Source: Mariprofundus sp. UBA1536
GTDB lineage: Bacteria > Pseudomonadota > Zetaproteobacteria > Mariprofundales > Mariprofundaceae
NCBI GenBank assembly: GCA_002323245.1
Contig: DCPU01000001.1
Coordinates: 92,301-156,300, forward strand
Length of the DNA: 64,000 nt
Direction of reading: 5' to 3'
Shown: piece after piece, positions 25,275-34,757 of the stretch
Layout: each line of letters opens with the position of its first letter
How positions within the stretch are numbered: the stretch's first letter is position 1
Notes under the pieces: model-generated
Database searches by the model: none
Seen by the model: only the letters and a program-made list of their open reading frames with translations
What the model was told of the DNA's origin: nothing
Made by a program: the position numbers and the translations under genes

Positions 25275-26197
25275 ACGATTTCTCCTCTTGCTGCATCCAC
25301 AATCGATGATTCTGCTTTTGTTTTGCCAGCCAACCATGCATCACGGGCTTGTTTGGCTTCTGAAAACATCGCCAGCAAGTTTTCACCTTCTTGGTTTTCT
25401 AACGCTTGTTTCATGTTTCCCAACTCTTGGCTCAAGGCATCGATTTGTTTGATCAATGCCGATTTATTAGCCAATGCAATATCGCGCCACATGCTCGGCG
25501 ATGATGAAGCAATTCGGGTAAAATCTCTAAATCCACCGGCGGCAAAAGCAAAGGGCTCGTAGGTGTCGTTTTCTTGTTTACGTACAGCATTCACCAACGC
25601 AAAGGCTGCCACATGCGGCAAATGACTCACTGCCGCAAGCAAATCATCATGCTCTGCTGCTGGCATCTGTAATACTTTACACCCAGCTACTTCCCACATG
25701 CGTTTGACCTGAGCCAAAGCTTGTGCATTGCTGGTTTCTTCAGGCGTAATGATACACAAATGGTGTTGATACAAGGCTGCAAAGGCTGCAGCAGCGCCCG
25801 ATTGCTCTGTGCCTGCCAAGGGATGCGCAGCTACAAAGTGAACCTTATCGGATAATTGTGCTTTGGCATCTTCAATAGCAGCAACCTTGGTGCTACCCGC
25901 ATCCGAAACAATTGCCCCAACTTTCAAATGCGGCGCAATACTTTGTAACACTGATGCATATGCACCCATAGGCACAGCCAAAACCACCATATCGGCATCC
26001 GCAACAGCATCGCGCATATCAGTTGTCCAAGCATCAATCACACCAAGGGTAAGGGCCAGTTGTAAATTTGCTTCACCACGGCCCGTGCCAACCACATGCC
26101 CCACAGCGCCAGCAGCTTTAAGCGCCAGAGCAAGCGAGCCACCAATCAGGCCAACACCAATAATGGCCAGCTTGGGAATAAATAAGGGCGCACTCAT
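25271..26197 (-). CDS. tyrA: Prephenate dehydrogenase
   Basis: 308 residues. Rossmann fold with GVGLIGGSLALAL at the N-terminus, the conserved FVAAHPLAGTEQSG and HHLCIITP segments, and DFTRIASSSPSMWRDI in the C-terminal helical domain. It oxidises prephenate (or arogenate) on the tyrosine branch. Monofunctional, with no chorismate mutase domain, that function being in PheA upstream. It overlaps hisC by 4 bp. Confidence 0.94.
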   Translation of the reverse strand: MSAPLFIPKLAIIGVGLIGGSLALALKAAGAVGHVVGTGRGEANLQLALTLGVIDAWTTDMRDAVADADMVVLAVPMGAYASVLQSIAPHLKVGAIVSDAGSTKVAAIEDAKAQLSDKVHFVAAHPLAGTEQSGAAAAFAALYQHHLCIITPEETSNAQALAQVKRMWEVAGCKVLQMPAAEHDDLLAAVSHLPHVAAFALVNAVRKQENDTYEPFAFAAGGFRDFTRIASSSPSMWRDIALANKSALIKQIDALSQELGNMKQALENQEGENLLAMFSEAKQARDAWLAGKTKAESSIVDAARGEIV

Positions 26198-27330
26198 TGA
26201 CGCGCCAAAAGCTCCGCATCCAAGGCAGATAAAAATTTATCATTTTCAGCTTTACTACCCACCGATACGCGAATCATATCAGCCATGCCATAAGGTGCGA
26301 GTGGGCGCAAAATCACGCCGCGTTTTTCCATCGCTTTGACCAACTCAAGCGCATGTTTATCTTGGAGCAGAACAAAATTACCAAAACTGTTGGCAGGCAA
26401 ACAACCGCGCTTGTTGAGCGCATCTTCAAGCCGAGCTCGTTCAGCCACGCAGGCATCCACTTTGGCCATCACCCAATCCCTATCTTCTAAGGCAGCAATA
26501 GCAGCAGCTTGGGCAAACATATTCACATTAAAAGGTTCGCGAAATCGATTCACGGCTGAAAGAAGCGCAGCATCAGCCACGGCATAACCCACGCGGCAAC
26601 CCGCCAAACCATAAGCTTTTGAGAAGGTGCGCGAAATCACCAGCCCCGGATGTCTTAAAGCAGCAATTGAATCGGCCACCTCAAAACGCACATATTCATA
26701 ATACGCCTCATCCAAAATCACCACCACATCACGGGGCAAAGCATCCAGAAAATCTTGCAATTCTTCCGTACTCAGCAATGAGCCAGTGGGATTATTTGGA
26801 TTGGCAATACACACCACTTTGGTCTTGGCATTCACAGCTTCGGCCATGGCCACCAAATCATGTCCCAAACCATCAATTTCTGGCACAGCAATGCCCGTTG
26901 CCCCAGCGGCTGTGGTCGCCAAGGCATACACGATAAAAGCACGCTGTGAATAAACCACTTCATCACCGCTACCTGCAAAGGCGCGGATAATCAGCTCCAA
27001 AACTTCATTAGAGCCATTGCCAATTAATAATTGTTTGTTGGATATACCGTGAAGTTTAGCCAAGGATTGCTTGAGCGCAAAACAATCACCATCAGGGTAA
27101 CGATGCACCTCGCTGGCTACCTGCTGCATGGCCAATATCGCTTTGGGCGGCGGACCATTGGGATTTTCGTTGGAAGCAAGCTTTACGGTGCTCGCCACTT
27201 GTTTTTCAATCTCGCTTTCCGCTAAACCCAACTCGCGCAGCATTTGGGCAATGGGTTTACCTGGCACATAAGCATGCAAACCAGCTGCTTGGGAAACAGT
27301 TTTCCCCATCCAATCGATTGTTGTCATCAT
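26194..27330 (-). CDS. hisC: Histidinol-phosphate aminotransferase-type enzyme
   Basis: 378 residues from the ATG at 27330, which overlaps the pheA stop as ATGA; a frame reaching 27351 has no good start signal. The PLP lysine is in ISRTFSKAYGLAGCRVGY, with NPNNPTGSL and ILDEAYYEYV. HisC-type enzymes of this group often also transaminate phenylpyruvate and hydroxyphenylpyruvate. Lying between pheA and tyrA, it very plausibly finishes Phe and Tyr synthesis as well as, or instead of, histidine. Confidence 0.9.
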   Translation of the reverse strand: MMTTIDWMGKTVSQAAGLHAYVPGKPIAQMLRELGLAESEIEKQVASTVKLASNENPNGPPPKAILAMQQVASEVHRYPDGDCFALKQSLAKLHGISNKQLLIGNGSNEVLELIIRAFAGSGDEVVYSQRAFIVYALATTAAGATGIAVPEIDGLGHDLVAMAEAVNAKTKVVCIANPNNPTGSLLSTEELQDFLDALPRDVVVILDEAYYEYVRFEVADSIAALRHPGLVISRTFSKAYGLAGCRVGYAVADAALLSAVNRFREPFNVNMFAQAAAIAALEDRDWVMAKVDACVAERARLEDALNKRGCLPANSFGNFVLLQDKHALELVKAMEKRGVILRPLAPYGMADMIRVSVGSKAENDKFLSALDAELLARQ

Positions 27331-28505
27331 AACTTCCGAGAAACAGGGCAAGAGCCCAAAACTTTTAACATCACACCATCACCAGCTTCAATTTCAGCGA
27401 TGGCAGCTTTAACATCGGCATCATCGCGATGACCCAGCACATCAATAAAGAAAATATATTCCCAGGCTTTTTTGCGCGATGGGCGCGATTCAATGCGCGT
27501 GAGGCCAATATTGCGCGTAGCAAACGATTGAATCAGCTTAAACAAAGCGCCTGGCTCATCTTTGGTAGAAATCACCAATGCCGTTTTATCTTCGCCCGAG
27601 GCAGGAGAATCATGCTGACCAATCACAAAAAATCGGGTCATATTATCATGATGATCTTCAATATTGCGTTGCAACAGCGGCACTTCGGTGTAATCCACAA
27701 TCGAATAAGGACCAATGGCTGCGGCATGTCGCCAATCAAAACCAGCTTCACCTGATTCATCTGCAGATTTGGCTTCTTCAATCATTTTGGCTGCACGCAC
27801 AGTCGAAGATGATTCGATAAGGTTAGCTTGCGGTAAATGCTCAAGCAGCCACTCGCGGCATTGCGCCAACGGCTGCGGATGCGAAATCACCAATTTGATA
27901 TCTTCAAGCTTACTGGCATGGCTAAACAAATGATGATGAATAGATAATTGCACTTCAGCGCAGATATAAACTTCACGCTCAAAATCAGCAAACAAATCAA
28001 GGGTATGGGTGACCGCGCCTGCAAAAGCGTTTTCAACGGGCACCAGGCCATAGGTAGCTCTACCCGATTCCACAGCATCGAAGACCAAAGCCAAATTGGC
28101 ACAAGCCATGTAATTGACTGATGAACCAAACTGACGGGTAGCTGCAGTGTGGGTGAAGGTGCCCTCAGGGCCCAAATAAGCGATGGTCATGGGATGCTCA
28201 AGCGCCAGACATGCACCGATGATCTCCCTGTAAATACCATGAATCGCTTCATCGGGAATACGTGTGGTATGGCCTTCTTTGGCTACCTCGCCATTTTTGG
28301 CCAATAATCTACGGATAATTGAAGCTTCGCGACTGGGCACATAAAATGGGGCATTACCTTCATGACTCTTATGTTCGCCCACCCACGATGCCAACTGCGC
28401 GCGCCGATGTATCAACGCCAACACCTCATCGTCAACAGCATCAATAGCTTGTCGCAATTCATCCAGTGTCTTTGGTGCTGTGAGTGAGTGGCTAGAGGAA
28501 GTCAT
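27327..28505 (-). CDS. pheA: Bifunctional chorismate mutase / prephenate dehydratase (P-protein)
   Basis: 392 residues. An AroQ-type chorismate mutase (~10-105; LDELRQAIDAVDDEVLALIHRRAQL) is fused to a prephenate dehydratase (~115-300; AYLGPEGTFTHTAA, then YGLVPVENAFAGAV) and a C-terminal ACT domain (~315-385; ALVISTKDEPGALFKLIQSF, then LTRIESRPSR), the Phe feedback site. It is the first gene of the aromatic block pheA-hisC-tyrA-aroA-cmk-rpsA. About 160 bp separate its start from the divergent Bax-like gene's start, which must hold both promoters. Confidence 0.95.
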   Translation of the reverse strand: MTSSSHSLTAPKTLDELRQAIDAVDDEVLALIHRRAQLASWVGEHKSHEGNAPFYVPSREASIIRRLLAKNGEVAKEGHTTRIPDEAIHGIYREIIGACLALEHPMTIAYLGPEGTFTHTAATRQFGSSVNYMACANLALVFDAVESGRATYGLVPVENAFAGAVTHTLDLFADFEREVYICAEVQLSIHHHLFSHASKLEDIKLVISHPQPLAQCREWLLEHLPQANLIESSSTVRAAKMIEEAKSADESGEAGFDWRHAAAIGPYSIVDYTEVPLLQRNIEDHHDNMTRFFVIGQHDSPASGEDKTALVISTKDEPGALFKLIQSFATRNIGLTRIESRPSRKKAWEYIFFIDVLGHRDDADVKAAIAEIEAGDGVMLKVLGSCPVSRKL

Positions 28506-28667
28506 GGGCGAAGCATAAAGCCTATGCTGAAGATAGAAAGCTTGTTTTTAAGACGTAACGACACAATCCTTGCACACAAGTTTGCATGTATGATTCAACG
28601 CATATGTCTGCAAGACACAACCCGACATCTTAGCCCACCTAATTTGCATACAAAACGGAGAAAACTC

Positions 28668-29516
28668 ATGAAGAAAACAACCATCAAACCATGGCTGCCT
28701 TTGGCAATTATTGCCGCCTTCGCTATCACTGGATGCAGTCAAGACGCATCCGACCAAGAGCAAGCTACGCAAGCGACAAGCACCAATAAAAGTTCTAGCG
28801 CACAACTTAGTTCCCCCGAGCCATTAGCACCAACTGTTACCACCCCTGATTTTGCATCTATTAAGGATGTGAAAGCCAAAAAGAAAGCGTTTTTTGATTT
28901 TATGCGGCCTATTGTTTTGGCAGAAAATGCCAAAGTCGCTTATGAGCGCACCCGCATGCTCGCCCTTTATGATGCCGTCAACCAAGGCGAAACCATCAAC
29001 GCCGTTGATCAAGCTTGGTTAAAAAAATTAGCTGAAACTTACCGGGTGAGTATGACTAACATCAATGATAATGAAGCATGGTCTCTACTCAAACTACGCG
29101 TGGATACTGTGCCATTTCGACTTGCGCTGGCGCAATCGGCCAATGAATCAAGCTGGGGCACATCTCGCTTTGCCAAAGAAGGCAAAAACTTTTTTGGACA
29201 ATGGTGCTTCAGTAAGGGTTGCGGCATCATACCCAGCCAACGCAGTGCTGGCTTGGTTCATGAAGTGGCTAAATTTGCCAGCGTCAATGAGTCGGTTGCC
29301 AGCTACATCCGCAATCTCAATCGTGGTGATATGTACAAACAACTTCGTTTGGTACGCCAAGCTATGCGCGATGACGAAAAAGAACCTACCGCTCATGCCT
29401 TAGCTGCCGGTTTGATTGGTTACTCCGAGCGTAAACAAGCGTATGTGGATGAAATTCGCAGCATGATTAAATACAACTTTGATTTGATGGCCGGAACAAC
29501 CCCGGTTAAGAAATAA
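28668..29516 (+). CDS. Bax-like glucosaminidase lipoprotein
   Basis: 282 residues from the ATG at 28668 (ACGGAG upstream; the open frame further up has no start support). A lipoprotein signal with lipobox AITGC gives an acylated Cys at residue ~25. A Ser/Gln/Thr linker follows, then a Bax/GH73-type glucosaminidase domain (~70-275) with the catalytic Glu in AQSANESSWGTSRFAKEGKNFFG. It probably cleaves peptidoglycan from the inner face of the outer membrane. Ends in a shared bidirectional terminator. Confidence 0.88.
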   Translation: MKKTTIKPWLPLAIIAAFAITGCSQDASDQEQATQATSTNKSSSAQLSSPEPLAPTVTTPDFASIKDVKAKKKAFFDFMRPIVLAENAKVAYERTRMLALYDAVNQGETINAVDQAWLKKLAETYRVSMTNINDNEAWSLLKLRVDTVPFRLALAQSANESSWGTSRFAKEGKNFFGQWCFSKGCGIIPSQRSAGLVHEVAKFASVNESVASYIRNLNRGDMYKQLRLVRQAMRDDEKEPTAHALAAGLIGYSERKQAYVDEIRSMIKYNFDLMAGTTPVKK

Positions 29517-29531
29517 AAAACCAAAACCCAT

Positions 29532-29570
29532 AAAAAAGGCCGCTGAATTTCTTCAGCGGCCTTTTTTTTT
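29532..29570. terminator. Bidirectional intrinsic terminator
   Basis: AAAAAAGGCCGCTGAA, a TTTC loop, TTCAGCGGCC and nine T. A perfect 10-bp stem with A run and T run on both sides, so it ends both the Bax-like gene (plus) and typA (minus). Confidence 0.93.
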
Positions 29571-29591
29571 CTAGCACTATTTATTTAAGTT

Positions 29592-31409
29592 TCATGCACC
29601 TTTAGGCGTTGCACGTTTACGCTCGTTTTCTTTAAGCAAACGCTTACGAATACGGATGCTCTTTGGTGTAATTTCCACCAATTCATCATCAGCAATAAAC
29701 TCAATGGCACGCTCAAGTGAAAGGTTCAAAGGTGGAACCAAGTCCACTTTCTCATCGGTGCCTGATGCACGTACGTTGGTTAGTTTCTTCTCACGCGTTG
29801 GGTTAACCACCAAATCTGTATCACGGCTATGAATACCAATAATCATGCCTTCATAGATTTTCACGCCGCCACCCAAGAACAATTTGCCACGTTCTTGAAT
29901 TTTCCACAGGCCAAACGGCACAGTCTCGCCATCAGCCATAGAAATCAACACGCCGTTTTTACGGCCTGGCAATGCGCCCACATAATCACCATACGCATGG
30001 AATACATGGTTCATGGTGCCTGTACCGCGAGTGTCTGTAAGGAATTCAGAAGTATAACCAATCAAACCACGTGTAGGCGACATAAACTCAATACGAGTCA
30101 TACCATCATCAGCGGTATGCATACTGGTCATTTCAGCGCCACGCTGACCCATTTTCTCAATCACAGTACCTTGATATTCGGATTCCACATCGATGGTTAC
30201 ATGTTCGTATGGTTCTTTCTTCACGCCATTTTCAACACGAAGAATCACAGTAGGACGTGACACGGCCATTTCAAAACCTTCACGACGCATGTTTTCAAGC
30301 AAGATGCCGATATGTAATTCGCCGCGACCTGAGATTTTGTAGATATCAGCAGAATCAGTTTCTTCAACTTTCATCGCAACATTGGTACGAATTTCTTTGA
30401 ACAAACGGTCACGAATTTGACGTGTGGTAATCAACTTGCCTTCTTTACCAGCAAGCGGTGATTTATTCACATGCAATTCCATGCTCAATGTTGGTTCATC
30501 CACTTTCATCACAGGCAAAGCAACTGGGTTGTCGCGGTCTGAAATGGTTTCACCGATGTTGATGTTTTCAATACCAGCAATTGCCACCAAATCACCCGCT
30601 TCAGCTGAAGGGATTTCGATACGCAGCAAGCCTTTAAAACCAAGGAGCTTGGTTACCTTAAATTTTTCTTTGGATGCATCTGCATGCACAACAGAGACTT
30701 CTTGACCCATTTTGATGGTGCCATTGGCAATACGACCAATCACGATACGGCCGATATATTCATCCCAGTCCAAAGTCGTTGCCAAAATTTGCAAGGTTGC
30801 AGCTGGGTCGCCTTCTGGTGGTTGCACGTGATCCATGATGGTTTCAAACAAGCAAGTCATGTTGTCTGAAGTTTCAGTGTGGTCCAACATCGCGTAACCA
30901 TTTTTTGCAGATGCGAACACAACCGGAAATTCTAGTTGCTCATCGGTCGCGCCCAAGGCTGCGAACAAATCGAAAGTTTGATCCACTACTTTATCCGGAT
31001 CAGCGCCAGGACGGTCAACTTTATTAACCACAACGATAGGTTTCAAACCCAAAGCCAAGGCTTTTGATGTTACAAATCGTGTTTGCGGCATGGGGCCTTC
31101 AGCCGCGTCAACCAACAAAACCACACCATCAACCATGTTCAATACACGCTCTACTTCGCCGCCGAAATCAGCATGGCCTGGGGTGTCAACGATGTTGATG
31201 TGGGTATCGCCATACATGATAGCGGTGTTTTTTGCCAAAATGGTAATGCCGCGCTCTTTTTCAATCGCATTGGAATCCATTACACATGTTTCCAAGTCTT
31301 CACGCATGTCATCTAGGGTGCCAGATTGTTTGAGCAACTCATCAACCAAAGTTGTTTTGCCATGGTCAACGTGGGCAATAATAGCAATATTTCTAATTTT
31401 ACGGGACAT
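29592..31409 (-). CDS. typA: Ribosome-associated translational GTPase TypA/BipA
   Basis: 605 residues, the normal length. G motifs: IIAHVDHGKTTLVDELL, DTPGHADFGGEV, VVNKVDRPGA. The domain 3-5 parts follow, including the C-terminal BipA-specific region ending in RKRLLKENERKRATPKGA. It assists large-subunit assembly, especially in cold or stress. A monocistronic gene with terminator at 29532-29570. Confidence 0.96.
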   Translation of the reverse strand: MSRKIRNIAIIAHVDHGKTTLVDELLKQSGTLDDMREDLETCVMDSNAIEKERGITILAKNTAIMYGDTHINIVDTPGHADFGGEVERVLNMVDGVVLLVDAAEGPMPQTRFVTSKALALGLKPIVVVNKVDRPGADPDKVVDQTFDLFAALGATDEQLEFPVVFASAKNGYAMLDHTETSDNMTCLFETIMDHVQPPEGDPAATLQILATTLDWDEYIGRIVIGRIANGTIKMGQEVSVVHADASKEKFKVTKLLGFKGLLRIEIPSAEAGDLVAIAGIENINIGETISDRDNPVALPVMKVDEPTLSMELHVNKSPLAGKEGKLITTRQIRDRLFKEIRTNVAMKVEETDSADIYKISGRGELHIGILLENMRREGFEMAVSRPTVILRVENGVKKEPYEHVTIDVESEYQGTVIEKMGQRGAEMTSMHTADDGMTRIEFMSPTRGLIGYTSEFLTDTRGTGTMNHVFHAYGDYVGALPGRKNGVLISMADGETVPFGLWKIQERGKLFLGGGVKIYEGMIIGIHSRDTDLVVNPTREKKLTNVRASGTDEKVDLVPPLNLSLERAIEFIADDELVEITPKSIRIRKRLLKENERKRATPKGA

Positions 31410-31524
31410 TTCTTAACCTCAAAATCTTTGTCAGGTATCGTTATAAAGTGCAGCACCCTGATGCAAAGCGGAGCGCATAGTAGCAGGATGTTTTATAATA
31501 GAAAGCTTAGGCTGTGGCGCGATT

Positions 31525-32001
31525 TCAGCGATTTATCTGGCGTAAAGCCTCATAGACCACCACCGAACATGGCGAAGATAAATTGAGCGAACGAATCGGT
31601 GCATCATCGCGCATGGGTATCGTAATCGGATTAATTTGCGCCAAAATCTCGGCTGGAAGCCCTCTGGTTTCAGGGCCCATCACCAAAATATCATTGGGCA
31701 AATAAGCAGCATCCCAGAGGCTGGCCTTGGTTTTGGTGGTGAGGCCAAAATATCGCGGTTCATCTTCTAAATTATCAGCAAAATATTTCACCACAGCATC
31801 CCAGTTGTCGTGCTCTTTCACATTCAAATGCGGCCAATAATCCAAACCAGCACGTCGCACTTGCTTATCCGATAAATCAAAACCCAGCGGGTGCACCAAA
31901 TGCAATTGGCAACCTGTGCAGGCACATAATCTGGCAATATTGCCAGTATTGGGCGGAATTTCAGGTTCAAACAACACAACATGCAAAGGTGCTTTTAACA
32001 T
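31525..32001 (-). CDS. trmL: tRNA (cytidine/uridine-34 2'-O) methyltransferase TrmL
   Basis: 158 residues, a minimal SPOUT (trefoil-knot) methyltransferase. Motif 1 EIPPNTGNIARLCACTGCQL, motif 2 MGPETRGLP, motif 3 IRSLNLSSPCSVVVYEALRQ. It methylates the ribose of the wobble nucleotide in tRNA-Leu isoacceptors. About 190 bp of intergenic DNA upstream separates it from the divergent pepA. Confidence 0.94.
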   Translation of the reverse strand: MLKAPLHVVLFEPEIPPNTGNIARLCACTGCQLHLVHPLGFDLSDKQVRRAGLDYWPHLNVKEHDNWDAVVKYFADNLEDEPRYFGLTTKTKASLWDAAYLPNDILVMGPETRGLPAEILAQINPITIPMRDDAPIRSLNLSSPCSVVVYEALRQINR

Positions 32002-32193
32002 TCATCTTCCAGTGGTTCATCAATTTTGAGCCGCAAACTGCCATAAACGAATCTGCAATGCATGAAACAGTTCTTGTTTTCTCACCCAGGCAAAACCACA
32101 AAGTGAGTATTATGGCTATTGATGGTTGCCTCAGTTACGCTTGCCCGCCGCGCCTGATAATGCGCCAAGCCACACCACAAAGGATACCTTACC

Positions 32194-33666
32194 ATGCAAA
32201 TCAAGATTCAAAGCAGCGATATCCAAACAAGCAGCCAACATGCGATTTTAGGCTTGTTTGACGACCTTCAACTCACCCCCTCGGGCCAAAGCCTTCAATC
32301 CCATACCGCCGTCGCTGATTTCCTTAGCCATGCTGATAAACAAGGTCAATTTGCAGCTTCAACCACTTTATATCTTGGCAAACGCCGCGTTGTGTTTATG
32401 GGTGCTGGCGAAAGCAAATCTTTCACCATCCATCAACTACGCGCTTTGGCTTCAAAAACAGCGCAACGTTTAAGCCAAGCAGGTATAAACCATGCGGACA
32501 TCTATTTGACTGAGCTTGAAGTAGCAGGTGCCAGCATCAGCGAAAAAGTGCAGGCCATTACCGAGGGTTTCCTCCTTGGCTTATACACCTTCAATGCCTA
32601 TCAAACCAAAGAACAACCATCTGACATCACACTCGCATCGATTAACATCATGGTCGCTGCCACTAATGATGTAAAAGCTGCCACCACCGCCATGGAAATC
32701 GGGCAAGCCGTAGCCAACGGTACCAACTTCGCCAGAGATTTGGGCAATGAGCCTGGCAATGTGTGTACGCCCGAATATTTGGGCGAACAGGCTTTGGCCT
32801 TAAAACACGACAAACTCAACGTCACCGTCATGGATAAAGCCGCTATTGAAAAAGCAGGCTTTACTGCCCTACTCGCCGTAAATCAAGGCTCTGCCAAAGA
32901 GCCGCGTTTTATCGTGTTGGATTACAAAGGCGCAGGCAACGCCGATGCACCTGTCGCTTTGGTTGGCAAAGGGCTCACTTTTGATGCTGGCGGCATTTCC
33001 ATCAAACCCGCAGCTGGCATGGATGAAATGAAATTTGATATGTGCGGCGCTGCCGCTGTGCTTGGCATTTTCAAAAGCATTATCGCGCTTCATCTGCCCA
33101 TCAATGTTTTGGGCGTGATTCCATCGACTGAAAACCTACTTGGCGGCGCAGCTTACAAACCCGGCGATATTGTCACTTCCTATAAAGGCATCACCATCGA
33201 AGTGCTCAATACTGATGCAGAAGGCCGCGTGATTTTATCCGATGCTTTGGCATACGCTGTGGAACAAAAACCTGCCGAAATCATCGATTTTGCCACTCTT
33301 ACTGGCGCTTGCGTGGTTGCCCTTGGCGGCCAAGCATCTGGGCTATTGGGTACAGGTGAATCGGTTAAAGCTGGCCTTAAAGCATCCGGTGAGCGCACCC
33401 AAGACCGCGTTTGGGAATTGCCAATGTTTGCTGAATACCAAAAACAAATTGATTCGAAAATTGCCGATATCAAAAACACCGGCGGCAAAGAAGCAGGTAC
33501 CATTACTGCAGCATGTTTCCTTTCCCGCTTTGTTGGCGAAGTGCCATGGGCACACTTGGACATCGCAGGTACAGCCTGGAATATGCAAGGCAATGACATT
33601 TCACCCGTGGGTGGCGCCACAGGTGCTGGCGTGCGCTTGGTAGTGGATTATTTGATGCATCGTTAA
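32194..33666 (+). CDS. pepA: Leucyl aminopeptidase (M17)
   Basis: 490 residues. C-terminal M17 catalytic domain with two-metal site: GLTFDAGGISIKPAAGMDEMK, DMCGAAAVLG, and the family signature NTDAEGRVILSDALAYA. The N-terminal macro-like domain spans ~1-165. It removes N-terminal residues from peptides. PepA also acts as a DNA-binding protein in E. coli; nothing here tests that. RBS AAAGGA upstream; a terminator follows at 33690. Confidence 0.95.
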   Translation: MQIKIQSSDIQTSSQHAILGLFDDLQLTPSGQSLQSHTAVADFLSHADKQGQFAASTTLYLGKRRVVFMGAGESKSFTIHQLRALASKTAQRLSQAGINHADIYLTELEVAGASISEKVQAITEGFLLGLYTFNAYQTKEQPSDITLASINIMVAATNDVKAATTAMEIGQAVANGTNFARDLGNEPGNVCTPEYLGEQALALKHDKLNVTVMDKAAIEKAGFTALLAVNQGSAKEPRFIVLDYKGAGNADAPVALVGKGLTFDAGGISIKPAAGMDEMKFDMCGAAAVLGIFKSIIALHLPINVLGVIPSTENLLGGAAYKPGDIVTSYKGITIEVLNTDAEGRVILSDALAYAVEQKPAEIIDFATLTGACVVALGGQASGLLGTGESVKAGLKASGERTQDRVWELPMFAEYQKQIDSKIADIKNTGGKEAGTITAACFLSRFVGEVPWAHLDIAGTAWNMQGNDISPVGGATGAGVRLVVDYLMHR

Positions 33667-33689
33667 TCTAAAGAGTAACTTTATAACGA

Positions 33690-33722
33690 AGCCGAGTATG
33701 GAAACATGCTCGGCTTTTTTAT
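33690..33722 (+). terminator. Intrinsic terminator of pepA
   Basis: AGCCGAGTATG, a GAAA tetraloop, CATGCTCGGCT (one G-T pair) and a T run. It ends the pepA transcript. Confidence 0.9.
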
Positions 33723-33825
33723 GCCCTTTTTCCATGAGTAACTCACATATAGCAGTATTGGCATGCTTCTTTCATATACTTCATGAAACTATTCTGAAAG
33801 CTGTGCATCAGGCAGCGAGGCAAGC

Positions 33826-34719
33826 ATGCATCTACATGATATATTAACCATTGCTTTGGTCATTGCAGGCGCTGGTGTGATGGCCTTGGCCATTCGCCTT
33901 ACCAGCCGCATTTTGAAATTATTACAAAAAGGGCCGTTTTCTAAGCATTGGCGCATGCTCATGATGCTGATGAGCTTCTTTTTTATCGGTTATATCGCTG
34001 TTACCGTCTTATTGGGCACGGGCCATGATGAGTTGATTGTGCTGCTTGCTGGCGTGATATTCTTCTGCGGCGCGTTGTTTGTGTATTTGGTGGTGTACAC
34101 AGGTAAACTCACCATCAAAGACCTGATTGAAACCACAGTTTCCAAAGAAACTTTAGAATCAGTCAACCACGCTCTTATCAGCGCCCAAGAGCAAGCCAAA
34201 GAAGCCAATCGCCTTGCTTTTAGCGACCCACTCACCCACCTCGCCAATCGGCGTCTGATTGATGAATATTTAGCAAAAATAACAGCCAGCACATTTCGCC
34301 ACAAAGATTATGGTGCGGTGTTGATGATGGATTTGGATGGTTTTAAAGCAGTGAACGATACCCATGGTCACGAAGCTGGTGATGCTGTGCTGATAGAAGT
34401 AGCTGAACGGCTCAAACATATGCTAAGGGCTGAAGATGCCATTGGACGAATTGGTGGTGATGAATTTGTCGTGCTTATTCATGGTTTGGGTGATGATGAC
34501 AAAATAGCCAAAGAGCGCGTGACCAATTTGGCCACCCGTATCATATCTACTGTAAGCAAACCATTAAACTTCAACAATGTAGGGCTCGCCGTTGGTGCCA
34601 GCATCGGCATTCGCATGCTTGGCTTAGAAGAAATAGACAAAGACCGCGCCCTACGCGAAGCCGATTTTGCGTTGTATGAGGCCAAAAAAGGCGGTAAAGG
34701 CCACGCAGCTATGTTTTAA
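33826..34719 (+). CDS. Membrane-bound diguanylate cyclase (GGDEF)
   Basis: 297 residues. Three N-terminal membrane helices (ILTIALVIAGAGVMALAI; MLMMLMSFFFIGYIAVTVLL; LLAGVIFFCGALFVYLVV), a short coiled linker, then a GGDEF domain (~125-297) beginning ALTHLANRR-like DPLTHLANRRLIDEYL. The active site GRIGGDEFVV is intact and RAED lies five residues before it, matching an RxxD product-inhibition I-site. So it should be an active, feedback-regulated c-di-GMP synthase. No EAL domain. Partner not visible. Confidence 0.92.
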   Translation: MHLHDILTIALVIAGAGVMALAIRLTSRILKLLQKGPFSKHWRMLMMLMSFFFIGYIAVTVLLGTGHDELIVLLAGVIFFCGALFVYLVVYTGKLTIKDLIETTVSKETLESVNHALISAQEQAKEANRLAFSDPLTHLANRRLIDEYLAKITASTFRHKDYGAVLMMDLDGFKAVNDTHGHEAGDAVLIEVAERLKHMLRAEDAIGRIGGDEFVVLIHGLGDDDKIAKERVTNLATRIISTVSKPLNFNNVGLAVGASIGIRMLGLEEIDKDRALREADFALYEAKKGGKGHAAMF

Positions 34720-34757
34720 GGCTTATTCATCTTCCTTACCAATAGCAGCAGCTTTCT

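Noticed and set aside
25275..25337. N-terminal extension of aroA to 25337
   Set aside because: It lies wholly inside tyrA in another frame; the TTG with AGAGGAG at 25274 gives a normal EPSP synthase N-terminus.
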